Below, piece by piece: positions 23,881 to 35,000 of a stretch of DNA of 64,000 nt; within the stretch, counting starts at the first letter, position 1; the number at the start of each line of letters is the position of its first letter. The position numbers and the translations under genes were made by a program. The stretch comes from Ligustrum vulgare. Its lineage: Eukaryota; Streptophyta; Magnoliopsida; Lamiales; Oleaceae. Location: the NCBI GenBank assembly GCA_963555705.1, contig OY743169.1, positions 48,658,124 through 48,722,123 of the forward strand, written 5' to 3'. The notes beneath the pieces were generated by a model that did no database searches, was not told where the DNA came from, and worked only from the letters and a program-made list of their open reading frames with translations.

Positions 23881-25799
23881 TGCATTAAAAAAAAATTAAG
23901 TCAGATACAAACCCATTATCTTGCTGTGGGAGTCCACCAACAATATTCACTTGTAGAGGGTCGATGTGTTCTTTGCCATCAACAATTTCTGGTCTCCAAA
24001 TGTCAGTACTGATCATTATGTGAGGAAGCATTTCAGCAAACGACAGAACATCCCTTGTCAAAATGTCACCCTTAAATGAACTATCCAATGAGTTGTATAC
24101 ATTCAGACACTTCTTTGAGATGTCAAACTCTCCAAGAATCCAATGTGCATGATCCTTCATGCACAATGGAATTAACACAGTATCAACTTCAATCCAGCTG
24201 GTTCCATCCAATAGTTGCTCACCAAATGCATAAAAGATAAGGGAATCCTGGTCCGCGAGTTTCGAGTGATCTTTAGACCATTCAGGGTAAATTCCTCTAA
24301 TGCACGAAGCAAAGAAACAGTCAGTAGTTGTTATCCTATTTTTCATATTTTTACCAAACTTTGCCATTTTTCGCAGGTGATAAAAGCATTCATCAATGTG
24401 CTGCACAAAAATGACAAAACACAATCAAAAAACAACTCACATACCCTTCAACCCATACTTATCAACAAATAAAAAGTAATTTACAAATTGTACCGTGCAA
24501 GCCAGTGAGTTCTCCTTCTCACGCAACTCATACCACCAATATTTTGAATTGCTGTCCATCACACCAAGCTTTAGAGGATGTTTAATGTCGGGATTTGGGA
24601 ACTTTTTCTTCCTACAAAAATTACACATTTTTCTTAAATGTAATCAACATACAAACTGTAATCAGCTACAATTGAAATTAGCAAGTTAGAATTGTAACCA
24701 ATTGTAACTAACAATAGTATTTATTTTTAAAAATGTAGCTGATTACAAATGACAATTCTGATTGTTCTAACCTGTTATTTTTCTTATATCCAATATTAAA
24801 CCATTTTTCAAATGCAACAACGTCTTCCTCATTTGGCTGATTTAAACCCAATTGAAAAGCACATCTTGCTTCTTTGTTCAAGGGACTTCCCTCTTCTTGT
24901 GGGGTAGACAGATTACCGGTAAAAGGGGATTGCAAGATTCTGGATTTTATTAGTTTCCTTCTCACCGGTATGTCTACAGATTCAGGGGTAAATTCATTCA
25001 CTTCATCGGGACCCTGATAAACATTATAAAAGTATAAATTTCAGCTAATGAATTGTTAAAAACTAATTATACCCGACTGATAAATTTACATACAGGATCA
25101 GGTAAAGAAGGGTTAGAAACTTCAGTTGAAATAACTCTAGGAACCAGCTGATTGTCCTCATCAGCCTACAAATGAGGGAGAAATAAAATCAATAAAAAGA
25201 AAAAGAACTCATTACATTGTTACAATTAAAAAAATGCAACGCATTTATTTATTTGTAATCAAAACATAAAAAAAAAAAATACATACCAACTTTTTCTCTA
25301 TAAAAAGTTTCTCACTTTTGTCCAGCTCTTTCAACACTTCTTCTGTAAAAAAAAAATCGTAATCATCCGGATCACCCCCACGAACATCTGCCCTTAAACT
25401 ACTAATGTCAATATTAATAGTACGAGAAGGCTTCTCACCAATAATATCACTAGGATTTTCAAATTATTTAGTTAGATTGTAACTAAATTGTAACTAATTA
25501 CAATTAGTTACAGTTGTATTTATTTTCATAATTGTAGACAGTTATAGTTGTAATTAGTTACAATACAGTATGCAGTTTAATGAAAGTTACCTCAGATCCC
25601 AATTTATTTGGTTCAGTGTCATGAACAGACTCCTCTAAACTACTAATGCCAAGATTGAAATTAGGTGAAGGAATATCATCATCTAAAACACGATTTCCTA
25701 GCTCAGGCTCCAACACCCTTGAAGGTAAGTCCTTTTCTGGATCCTTTCCATCAACGTTATTTGAAAAAAAAAAAAAAAAAACAGTAAAAAAATAAATTT

Positions 25800-26200
25800 T
25801 AATCAAATTAACTACAATTGAAATTATTAATTTAAATTGTAACTAATTGTAATTACAATTGAAATTAGTTACAACTAGTCACAATATTATTTATTTCAAA
25901 AATTGTAACTAGTTGCGTTTTGTAACTAAATACAATTGTAATTAGTTACAAATAAGTTACAATCGTATTTAGTTACAAAAAGTTACAATTGTAATTAGTT
26001 ACAATTGTTACAATAAGTTACAGTTGTAACTAATTACAATTGTAAAACAATTACAATTGTAACTTATTGTAATTACTTACATAAGCTACAATTGTAGCTT
26101 ATTGTAATTAGTTAGAAAAAGTTACAATTGTGATTAGTTAAAAGTTACAATTGTTAATTACAAAAAAATAATGAATTACAACTGTAACTAAACAATTAAA
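25800..26200. repeat. Palindromic TTACAATTGTAA array in Ulp1-gene intron
   Basis: The same repeat family as 23380-23880 fills the intron between the coiled-coil exon and the next exon. Part of it, with the adjacent exon end, is duplicated at 19850-20455. Confidence 0.85.
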
Positions 26201-27744
26201 ACCTCTTGTCCCAGATTAGGGGCAGCATTGCACTGTGACGTCTTATCCTTCACCCCTTTTAAAATATCCAGAAAATCAGAAATCATTGTTTTGAATTCAG
26301 TTGTCAAGCTACAAATTTCAGACTTCATTGTTGTCATACTACTAGCTAGCTCCTTTTGCCTATCTTCGATAGCAGCCAGCCGGTCACTACGTTCACATTC
26401 CAATCTCTAAACCTTTAATTCAATATACTCTAACCGTTTCCTTAGTTCCTCCATCAATTGTGCATCATCCCCCTGTAACATAACAAACACGCATTATATA
26501 AGCCCGTGCCCATTTTCTAAATGTGATATATGTTTAGATTATTAGTATTCAGAAAAATAAAAATAATAAACCTTATTTCTTTCATCGGAAGAACCTGATG
26601 GCTGTGCACCCTTCCCAGGATCCATGTTCGGTAATTGTGACTGCTCATCAATCGTGTTCTCATTTAAAACATTCGCCTCTGGTGTGAACTCAACTGTGCA
26701 TTCCACACCTTCTTCACAATCCAATGGCAAGTGAGGCTTTGGAAACAACCCCTCACAGTATCTTTGGGCCAACTCCAGGTTACTAGGTTCAAAAATTTTC
26801 ACCTCCAGCTGCAATTCATTAAAGAAAATTTATGAATCAATCACATTACAAATTATAATAAAAATAAAATATATTGCCAAAAATGTAATCACCTCACTAT
26901 CTCCAAAAAAATTGTCAGCAAAGGTAGTGGCAGTCACATGTGCTGAAGATGACCAGCTGACAATCCTTGGGAACGATTTATCAATCTTCTTACAAATATT
27001 AAGCCCCAGGCATGGAATTGTTTCATATATCCATACTTGAAAGGAAAGTATGAAACCATTAAGCCTGTAACTAATGGACGGCTCCCTACCCAAAGCAACC
27101 TTCTCGGCCGATTTCTTCATTACAGTCTTCAGAGATTTCAGCGTTACATTGAACAAATCTTTGCCCCAAGGAATTACATCCCTCTCTGCTGAATCAACCA
27201 TTCTCATAATAACATCATCAAAAACCTTACGGGACTTGCTCGTATAAAAAAGTGAAGATATCAAATACAAAATGACAAGCAACACCATATCTTCATCAGA
27301 GATAATATTTTCAGAAAATCGAAATTTGTATTCAATAACCTCTTTGTCCACACTATCCAACTTTTCAAAGTAAGCTTCCCTAATTCTACAAATACCAGAC
27401 ATGTACTTTGACTTGTCAATCTCCCCCGAGCATCTCAACCCCGAAATTAAACAAAATTCCTCTACCCCAAACTTCACTCTTTTTCTCCCAATGTCAAACC
27501 ACATTTCTTCACTATTTTGTTGCTTAACTTCCCTAAGCAACACAACATGAATAAGCTGGGGCTGCAGAATGATATCCTTCATATCTTCCAAAACATGTGC
27601 ACTAAAATAAATTTTTCTGTACATTATTTAATCTAGCATTTAAATTTCTAATCACATCATTGGGGCTAGCCACCACCATGCTAGATCTAAACCAGTGTTC
27701 CGGTTGCAATATAAAGTCCCAATCCTATACGTGTGATAAATTAC

Positions 27745-28035
27745 AATTAATAAATTCTTGCATTAAAAAAACAGTAGTCTCTGTAATTTCAAAATGTAAC
27801 TAATTGCAATTTGTAACTAGGTTACAAAACCACATATGACTGAGTATGTAATTAGGTTACAGTTAATAAATTCTTGCATAAAAAATAAAAACAGTAGTCT
27901 CTGTAATTTCAAAATGTAACTAATTACAATTTGTAACTAGGTTACAAAACTACATATGACTGCATATGTAATTACGTTACAATTTTTTTGCAACTGTAAT
28001 TAAGTTACAAAACTACAACTACTTAGTTACAATTT
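27745..28035. repeat. Intron 1 repeat of the Ulp1-like gene
   Basis: Two ~120-base near-identical tandem units (ACAGTAGTCTCTGTAATTTC in each) are built from the same TTGTAACTA/TTACAA words. Confidence 0.8.
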
Positions 28036-28430
28036 CCTTACTTCTACGCATTAAAGTTAAAAACGAGTTTACCGACGTCATATTCTCTGATTTCTTGGAC
28101 ACATTTCCACCAGGCCTCTTCTTCGCAACATTCGATTTTGAAGAACTTGTGTCAACGACCTTGGCATCTACTCTACGCCTCTTCTTTGAAGCCGTGCTTT
28201 TGGACGACGATAACTCGACACCATCTCTAGATGTTTTTTCCGGCGTCAAGCGAGTATTGTCCATAGGAAGAAGATTATAGGAATGAAAGACGACTGGGCT
28301 GCTTATTGTGGATATATGAACGGAGATATGGAAGTTACCGGAGCACGCACAACCGGGATGAAGTTCACGAACAGGGTGTGGGAGAGCAACGGTTGAAGAC
28401 ACGAAGGGAGAAAGACTGAACTGATTAAGG

Positions 28431-28600
28431 TTTTAATTTCTGGTTTTATTTACTTATTATCCATACCTGATTTTGTAAAATATTTTAAAACTAACTGATT
28501 TTAAAAAATTAATAATAAAAAACACTATGGGCCGTAATTAGCCCAACTTTTTGTTACCATATCCACACGATTTTCTTTTAATTTCACATAATCAATAAAA
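28431..28600. other. Right flank of the Ulp1-bearing MULE
   Basis: AT-rich and noncoding. It probably holds the element's end, which I cannot place. Confidence 0.3.
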
Positions 28601-28604
28601 ATAA

Positions 28605-29945
28605 CACCATTTGAGATCAATAAGCATTCGAGATCAATTGCTTATTGGTATTGTGTCTATGATGTATGTGTCTAGGCTCACTCTTATATATGTTGTTTTG
28701 TGTCTTTTTAATATTCAACTAATTATCGTAATGTATACTTATAGAAGGCATTGGTGTAGGCCAATAAGGAATGTCCTTGAGGAAATTATGAAGTCATTCT
28801 ACTTCTTCTCTAAAGCTATAAACTTTTATTCCATCGTTGATAAAGCAATACATGTTTGTTTGGAGGACTTCCAGGATAAAACGACACCACAATTGACGAA
28901 AACATAACCACGTGTGGACTTAGAATCAACCACTTATGTAGTTAGGATATTTTGTGTCAGATATCCAATTTTCATCGCAATATATTTCTAATACTTCTGG
29001 ATATCTAGTTAGTGTAATCTAAAATCTAATGTGTACTTTAAAAATTAAAGTACATTGTCCAATGCTTTCTAATGGTTGTTGCTTGGATTACTTGTGAACG
29101 TACTTGGTTTATTAATTGCATAAGCAATATCAGGATGTGTGCAATTTGTTATGTTCATCAGGCTTCCGATAATTTGGGAATACCTTAACTGATATACCGA
29201 TTCACCTTTATTTTTGGACAAGTGTAGACTTATGTCTACAAGAGTTTTAACTGGAATTTGATCATAGATATTAAATTTCTTAAGAATAGAGAATTAAAAT
29301 ATCATGATTTCTATATAGACATATAATGACATATATGTTTCTCGTGTTCTTGATATAAATACATTCACCACACTAGTTAATTTTAAAATCATTTGATACC
29401 ATCATTTTGTCAAACTTTTGATACCATTGCTTTGGCGCTTGCTTTAACCCTTATAAAGACTTAATGAGTTTACCCACATTTTTCTCTCGTCTCGAAAAAA
29501 TAAACCCTTTAGGTTGTTCCATATATATTTATTCTTCTAATTCACCTTTTAAAAATGTTGGTTTAAATGTTCATTTGATGGATCTCAATTTTATGCAGTG
29601 CAACAATTGCAATAAAGACTATAATAGAAGTAATCCTTGTAATTAGCCGTATGTCTCGAAGAAGTCAAGGCCTTTCTGTTGTCGATAGTTTTTTGCTACT
29701 AATTTGGCTTTATATTTATCAATAGACCCATTTGGTATAAGTTTTTACTTGAAAATCTACTAACAATCTAAATGTTTTTTTCCAGGTGGGAGATCAATCA
29801 ACTCCTAAATGTGATTTTGCTCGATAGATTCTATTTCCCTATTGATAGTTTCCTTCCAAAACGAAGTTTTCGTTGTAGACATTGCTTCAAATAAATTGTC
29901 TTTGGAAAATTTCACTATTGGTAGTTTCCTTCCATAACGAAGTTT
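28605..29945 (-). pseudogene. Copia pol remnant (reverse transcriptase to RNase H)
   Basis: Read on the minus strand from about 29940: KETINREIESIEQNHI (start of RT), [14 protein letters not shown] with [32 protein letters not shown] then GLKQAPKQW, and near the left end an RNase-H block ([12 protein letters not shown], LKDIPYWPTPMPSISIHYDN, EPRHIHHRHN). The order is that of Ty1/Copia pol. Many stops and frameshifts; integrase and gag are absent. A ~38-base piece of the RT start is duplicated in tandem (29843-29882 and 29922-29960). Confidence 0.75.
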
Positions 29946-29957
29946 TTGGTGTAGACA

Positions 29958-30045
29958 TTAATAAGTGTATTTTATATACTTATTTATGTGCCAAAAATAG
30001 GATATTATATGTTCGTTGAAGAATATTCACTACTTATTTATTTCT
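29958..30045 (+). repeat. Truncated start of a TGATAAG-family LTR
   Basis: TAATAAGTGTATTTTATATA plus the following ~60 bases match the first part of the LTRs at 9487 and 36195. It breaks off where the Helitron-like element begins. Confidence 0.55.
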
Positions 30046-31591
30046 TATCTATCTATATTTATACATATATAAAAATAGGATAGCCGTCACCATTTTACGA
30101 ACACATTTTTCTGTCCATTTTCACCTGCCAATTTAGGAAATTTCTTAATTTTAACAATTTATTTTTAATACATGAATTAGGAGAGTTCAATTAATACGTG
30201 TAATAAATGATTTATGAATTTGTGAAAAAGAAAATATCTATAAAAATTCAAATTATAGATTATTTTTATTCTTTTGATAATTATTGCATTATTTTGAAGT
30301 CGAAAAATACGCAATATGTGTGTCAAATCCAATATCTCAACGAGAAGTTTTATATAAATTAATAAATCAGAGCAAACTCTAAACAAATAATTCCTAAGAC
30401 CATCTTAAATACTGAAGGTAAAAGTTTTACTTATACTTTTTACTTTTCCAACATCTTAATTTATCTAATTTAAGTCCTAAAATGATACCTATTATTTCTT
30501 ACCTAAATTCAATTTGACCTAAATGATTAATTTTGAATCTTTTTCTTATCAAATTGAAAGAAATAATAAATATCCAATGTTTCTAAATAAATTCAATTAA
30601 AACATTTAATTTTATACAACTTTAGGTTCTGATAAACTCATTTGTTCAATTTGTAAAATAGATGATATTAGCAAAATCATTATATTTAAAAATACACATT
30701 TATTTAACATGCACAAAAATAGTATGTGTAATTGTGAAAAATGAGTTTCAAAGAATGGGTGGTTGAAAATTAACATTAAAAATTTATTTTTGAAGAATCA
30801 ATTTTATACGAGTAAGTGATAAAGCCTTATATTTTTTGTGGGTTAAGCCCCCATTTATAAATTAAGATGCATAGATGATTTTTTTTTGTATAAAAAGTTA
30901 ATTATATTTGTAATATTTATTCAATAAAATAAAAAACTGTATTTCGTATTATTTATTTGTTACATTCACTTAAATATAAGACTGCATATAAGTTTGTCAC
31001 GTTTAAATTTAACAAATTATAGCATTTAATTTAAGTTTAAGCAATTTTTTTAAAAATTTTTAAAAATAGTTTAAGAATTTTTTTTTTTTTAATTTTTAGT
31101 AAATTTTGGTCGTAATGTTTTGCTTTTTACATGTAATGTAATGAAATATTTGTTTAATACATTTAAACACCAATTATTACATTAAGATAGTTAGTACAAA
31201 TTCTTATAGCGCTATTCGGGGAGTCAATAAATTAATTCTGTAAATGTTTATTAGACTCTTGATTTTATTTTATGATTTGAAAATTGAAAACATTTCAACT
31301 TTTATAAATCAAATAATTGTAAACTTGACTTCAGTCATCAAATCAAAATTGTAAAACACGGAATAAGTCACATGTCCATATCCTACTTCGCCTAAATAGA
31401 TTAAGAAAACTAAAGAATGAATAATTAGCTTTTAAAAGAAATATGCATGTCGCAATTTTATGTTTTACTTTTATGTGCATTTTTCATTATATATGAATGC
31501 ACAATTTATGTCGGTCATTGTATTTTTACAACTTATTCAATAAGTAATTGCCAATTGTATCTTTCGTACATCACACGGGTGCGAGTACTAG
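30046..31591 (+). mobile_element. Helitron-like non-autonomous element
   Basis: The 5' part (AAAAATAGGATAGCCGTCAC, then TTTTCACCTGCC) recurs at 31600. The 3' end has the Helitron-type terminus: a short near-palindrome CGTACATCACACG (31565-31577), then GGGTGCGAGTA and CTAG at 31588-31591 followed by T. Helitrons typically start with TC, end in CTRR after a small hairpin, and insert between A and T without target duplication. No Rep/helicase coding is inside, so it would need a helper. The exact 5' end is uncertain by about 20 bases. Confidence 0.55.
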
Positions 31592-31940
31592 TACATATAT
31601 AATAATAGGATAACCGTCACCATTTTAAGTAAATAATTTCCCGCCCATTTTCACCTACCATTTTAGGAATTTTTTTTATCAATTTTTTTAATACACGAAT
31701 ATAAATAAAATTAAAACAAAAAATTTAACTAACCACCAAATTTTATGACGCATTGGTATTTTTTTCCTATTTTGATTAGTGTTGTCTTTTTTAAAATTTT
31801 GAATTCGATAATATTTTGTAATAAAATATTATTTGTACAGTATTTTTTATTTGATATGATTATATAATCAACATATTTTCATGAATTCTAAATCATTATC
31901 ATGGATAGAAATCTCGTGCATCGCATGTGAGAAATGTTAG
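31592..31940 (+). mobile_element. Second, shorter Helitron-like element abutting the first
   Basis: It starts within a few bases of the previous element's CTAG with the same 5' block (ATAATAGGATAACCGTCACC), then TTTTCACCTACC. It ends near CTCGTGCATCGCATG (hairpin-like, about 31911-31925) and TTAG around 31936. About 345 bp, noncoding. Confidence 0.45.
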
Positions 31941-31944
31941 TTTG

Positions 31945-32600
31945 TTTATATTTCAGAAAATAGCCCAAAGATGAAGAAATAATGCAAATGAAGCAAACAC
32001 TGAAGAATTGAATGATTATTAGAGCTAAATTGTAGACATGAAGATGTGCAAAGAGCCAATTGAGGAGAACAATGAAGAAAAGAGAAGAAATCAAAAGTAT
32101 GAGGACCAAATTGTCACAATTGTTAGAGATACAGGTGGAAAGATTAGACGAACTAGAAAAATTGGTTCAAACAGTTGAAGAAAAAGAAAATTAACCTGAA
32201 ATTTTGGATCAACCAGAAGAAAATAGCTGCCATGAAAAGTTCATTGTTCAAATGTCAACAGTTCAAAAGAAAGACATCAAGGTCGAGGAAAATTCAATTA
32301 AGATTGATTTCATTGGAAATGAAGAAATGACTGAAATCTAAGTATTGAAGTCGAATTGAGTGAAGGTGTCGACATTTATGACATGGGCAAGGTAATATTT
32401 CTACGTCTAAATCCAAATTGGAGCAAATTCAAGAGGTACAAACAAAGAAGGTCATCGAAAGCTTTATTTAGAGTTCCTTGGACAATAATGGTAAAAAGTC
32501 GGGTTTTCGACTATAAATTGAGCGCTTGTTGGGAGACAACTCAATTTTCTATCCCTTTTTATCTATGCAACTTGAACATAGGAATGACTTGTTAATCCTA
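31945..32600 (+). pseudogene. Gypsy (Athila/Tat-type) 3' internal remnant
   Basis: Glu/Lys-rich, stop-ridden frames (KLEKLVQTVEEKEN-like) end in a block around 32500-32540 (AAATTGAGCGCTTGTTGGGA) that is shared with 8380-8420. No enzyme domain is readable. Confidence 0.45.
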
Positions 32601-32765
32601 AAACTTAGATCTTATGACATCCCGACCCTAAAATAGATCTAAACAACTCAAGAAGTAGTTTAGGGGTGGAAAGGTTAGTGTATGCATGTATTGATGGGTT
32701 GAGGGTCTTGGTTCTTGGTTCTTGGGTTTACACTTTTGATTGAAAATAGTTTGGTCAACGGGTAT

Positions 32766-34144
32766 TGATAAGTGTTATATTAACGTTTATTTTATACACT
32801 TATATCCTTGGAAAGGCCATAATATGATTCTATCTAAGTATTATTAATGCATTTTATGTTTTATATTGCATAGGATCATAAAAGAAGAGAAAAGAAGAAA
32901 AAAGGACCAAAATGCACTCAAAACTGAAGTTTGGGGACTTTCATGCAAATAAAGTTACGGCCATAAGAAAATAAGGTTACGGCCGTGAAAGTGTCGTGAA
33001 GCAAGAAGAAAATCAGCAGAGACTTAGTTACGACCGTAAATCAAAATGTTACGGCCGTAACCGTCTAAAAGGAAGAAATCAGCAGAGACTCAATTACGGC
33101 CGTAAAGGAAATGTTACGGCCGTAAATCTTCAAGTAAAAAATTTCCTTATTTCAATTCTTTCCATAATTTTGGATTTCTTGCTCCCAAAGCTAGGGCACG
33201 AAATTGAGGCTATAAAAAGGGGTTCTCATGACAGAAAAAAGTGTGAAATAATTATTGAAGGAGGAGCGGCTTGCTTGAATTATTGAAAGAGGAATTAATC
33301 AATTCGAGAAGGTGAATCAAGAAAGAAAATTCTAGAATTCACCATGACTATGCGCGGCTAAGCTCCCATACCTAGTTCGAAGGGGAAGTTGTATTTCATA
33401 TCAATTTGTTATTGCTTTTCCAAACTAGTAATGTAGTTCTAAATTCTTTATTTTGATTTGTTGGATTCTTATGCGTTTTTAATTCAATCAATGCAATTCT
33501 TTATTTGATTAAGGCCTTATCATTTAATTTGTTGTATTGAGATTTGCTATTTTGAATGATTGGATCCGTAATCGTCTTGTTGTTCAAATCATAGTAGCAA
33601 GTGGAAATTTAATAATTTTCATAGAGAATTCCAACTTAGGTTAATTGTCACGAGCTTGTGTGATTGATAACCTAATTCACCCTAATTCTTCTCAACCATT
33701 ATATAGTTGTTGTCTTAAATCTAAAGAGCTTGTTTTAGGTTATTCAATGGCTAATGTTTGATTAGAGAGCTTATTCTAATTAAATGCAATTAAGGGAGAA
33801 TCGGAATAGTTAGAGCTTATTAACTATTTACGGGTGATAAATCAAAGAAGAAATTGAACTCGCGTTACTTGGAAAGTGATAACATTGTGATAGAATATAA
33901 CTGAACCTGAGAACTAGGACTCGTCAACATTTGATATTTATTTCAATCATTTTAATTGCTTTATTTTATTAGTTAAATCATTTACAAACAATTCAAAACA
34001 AAAACCCCTTTTTACGATTCTAATTGACATGACACTAAGTTAGTTCCATTCCTCGTGGGATCGACCCTTGCTTCCACTGCTATATTCTTAGTAATAGTGA
34101 ACAAGGAATTTAATTATTATTTTGGTGCATTGCGACACGCATCA
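32766..34144 (+). repeat. Solo LTR, TGATAAG family (copy 3), perfect 5-bp TSD
   Basis: 1379 bp from TGATAAGTGTTA to ...GCGACACGCATCA, flanked by GGTAT at 32761-32765 and 34145-34149. No internal region, so it formed by LTR recombination. TATA box GCTATAAAAAGG near 33209. Upstream of it lies the TTACGGCCGTAA cluster (32955-33125). The ORF at 32996-33286 runs through this cluster and is not a gene. Confidence 0.9.
32955..33125. repeat. TTACGGCCGTAA palindrome cluster in solo LTR copy 3
   Basis: Six copies, three of them the perfect 12-base palindrome (33049-33060, 33094-33105, 33114-33125), plus one-base variants at 32955, 32977 and 33028. A linking repeat AATCAGCAGAGACT occurs twice. Confidence 0.9.
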
Positions 34145-34149
34145 GGTAT

Positions 34150-34640
34150 AAACTAACTCTAGCATAAAAACAGAAAATTGCTAAAGGTCTTATTCTGCTC
34201 TTCGTAGCCTTTTTTACTCAAGCAAATAAGTTTCTAAGGGTGTTAAAACCTGGTACCCTAAAATCAATTGAGTTGGGAGCTATCAACTCAAAGCTCGTTA
34301 TAGAAGTCAATTAGAAAGCTTAAGGGAGAGTGGACCTACACAAGACAATCAAACATATTTAACTTTTCTTTGTTACCTTTGTGACTCAGGTTATTAAGTT
34401 TGAGGGATTCTCTGAACTTGGGGCCCTAAAGTCGTCCGACTTGGGAGTCACCGATCTAACACTTGCTAAAGGGGTCACACAGAAATCAAATAAGAAAAGT
34501 ATTGCACAAAGATGATAAAATACAGGGACATTAAAAAGAAAAAAGAAAAAAGTCATCCATAAAAAGAAAAAAAATGCATGGTATAAGCTTTGTTGACTAA
34601 CTATGGAGATTGAGAGTGTAGAATTGGGGAACTTGTACTC
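34150..34640. repeat. Repeat-like DNA, probably Gypsy flank
   Basis: Two related ~60-base motifs (34250-34320 and 34415-34480) share CCCTAAA, then TTGGGAG, then a TCA-rich stretch. No gene. Confidence 0.35.
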
Positions 34641-35000
34641 CATGAAGTTGAACAATCTCTCTAACATATATTAACGCAAACTTATCAAAACTATTCTTCA
34701 GCTCCTAAAAACTTCGCTCACACTGTTTGGTCCAATGAAATTTAACACCCTTCCGTGTCAACTGAGTCATTGAACTAACTATCTCAATTGTCTGTAGCCA
34801 CTCCTCAACAGCTAATGGACCATTTCTGCCATTAAAAGTAGGTAGGCGATACCTCCTGAATTGTGCAATTATCGTCAATGAGGAACTCACTGGGTCCTGC
34901 CTCAAATCCTGTACAGCCTAGAGTAGGTCCTTGATAATAATACCTTGGGCTGTGGAGCCTTGTTCTGGGGTGCCTATTCAAAGTGGTTCTATTTGTACAT
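34640..35000 (-). pseudogene. Chromovirus-type Gypsy remnant with gag joined to RT/RNase-H linker
   Basis: Minus-strand ORF 34905-34705 begins with a gag-like block (LPTFNGRNGPLAVEEWLQTI) and passes without a break into LTRKGVKFHWTKQCERSF, which in chromoviruses lies between reverse transcriptase and RNase H. ELKNSFDKFA follows after a stop. About 2-3 kb of the usual polyprotein must be deleted between the two pieces. Confidence 0.6.

Larger units (their letters stand above)
23128..28264 (-). pseudogene. DUF1985 / Ulp1-like C48 peptidase gene of the MULE, about ten exons, with stops
   Basis: Exons inferred on the minus strand: 28264-28073 (start MDNTRL; nuclear-signal-like KKRRRVDAK), 27724-26893 (DUF1985: MWFDIGRKRVKFGVEEF, LISGLRCSG), 26808-26572, 26472-26203 (coiled coil), 25743-25591, 25449-25287, 25165-25094, 25013-24772, 24611-24494, 24400-23913, 23314-23128. 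The last two hold the peptidase: His in DHAHWIL, then VYNSLDS where the family has an Asp (here Asn), Gln in GLPQQDNG, and Cys in HDCGIF; stop at 23128. Lesions: TAG at 26407-26409 in the coiled-coil exon, and a stop plus frameshift near 27600-27615. Ulp1 family members cleave SUMO-type conjugates; the role in MULEs is unknown. Exon borders rest on GT-AG signals and family order; 25743 is the least sure. Confidence 0.75.
19560..28430. mobile_element. Kaonashi-like MULE carrying transposase (+) and Ulp1-peptidase gene (-)
   Basis: A MULE transposase (20510-22053) and a DUF1985/C48-peptidase gene (28264-23128) face each other tail to tail. They are embedded in one palindromic AT-rich repeat family found in the 5' flank, between the genes, and in the peptidase introns. 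That gene pairing is established for the Kaonashi (ULP-bearing, usually TIR-less) MULEs of plants. I found no convincing terminal inverted repeats or target duplication, so the limits are approximate. Transposase and peptidase genes both carry lesions. Confidence 0.65.

Noticed and set aside
32996..33286. 96-codon ORF with repeated YDRKSK/YGRK motifs
   Set aside because: It is produced by the TTACGGCCGTAA palindrome cluster inside a solo LTR.
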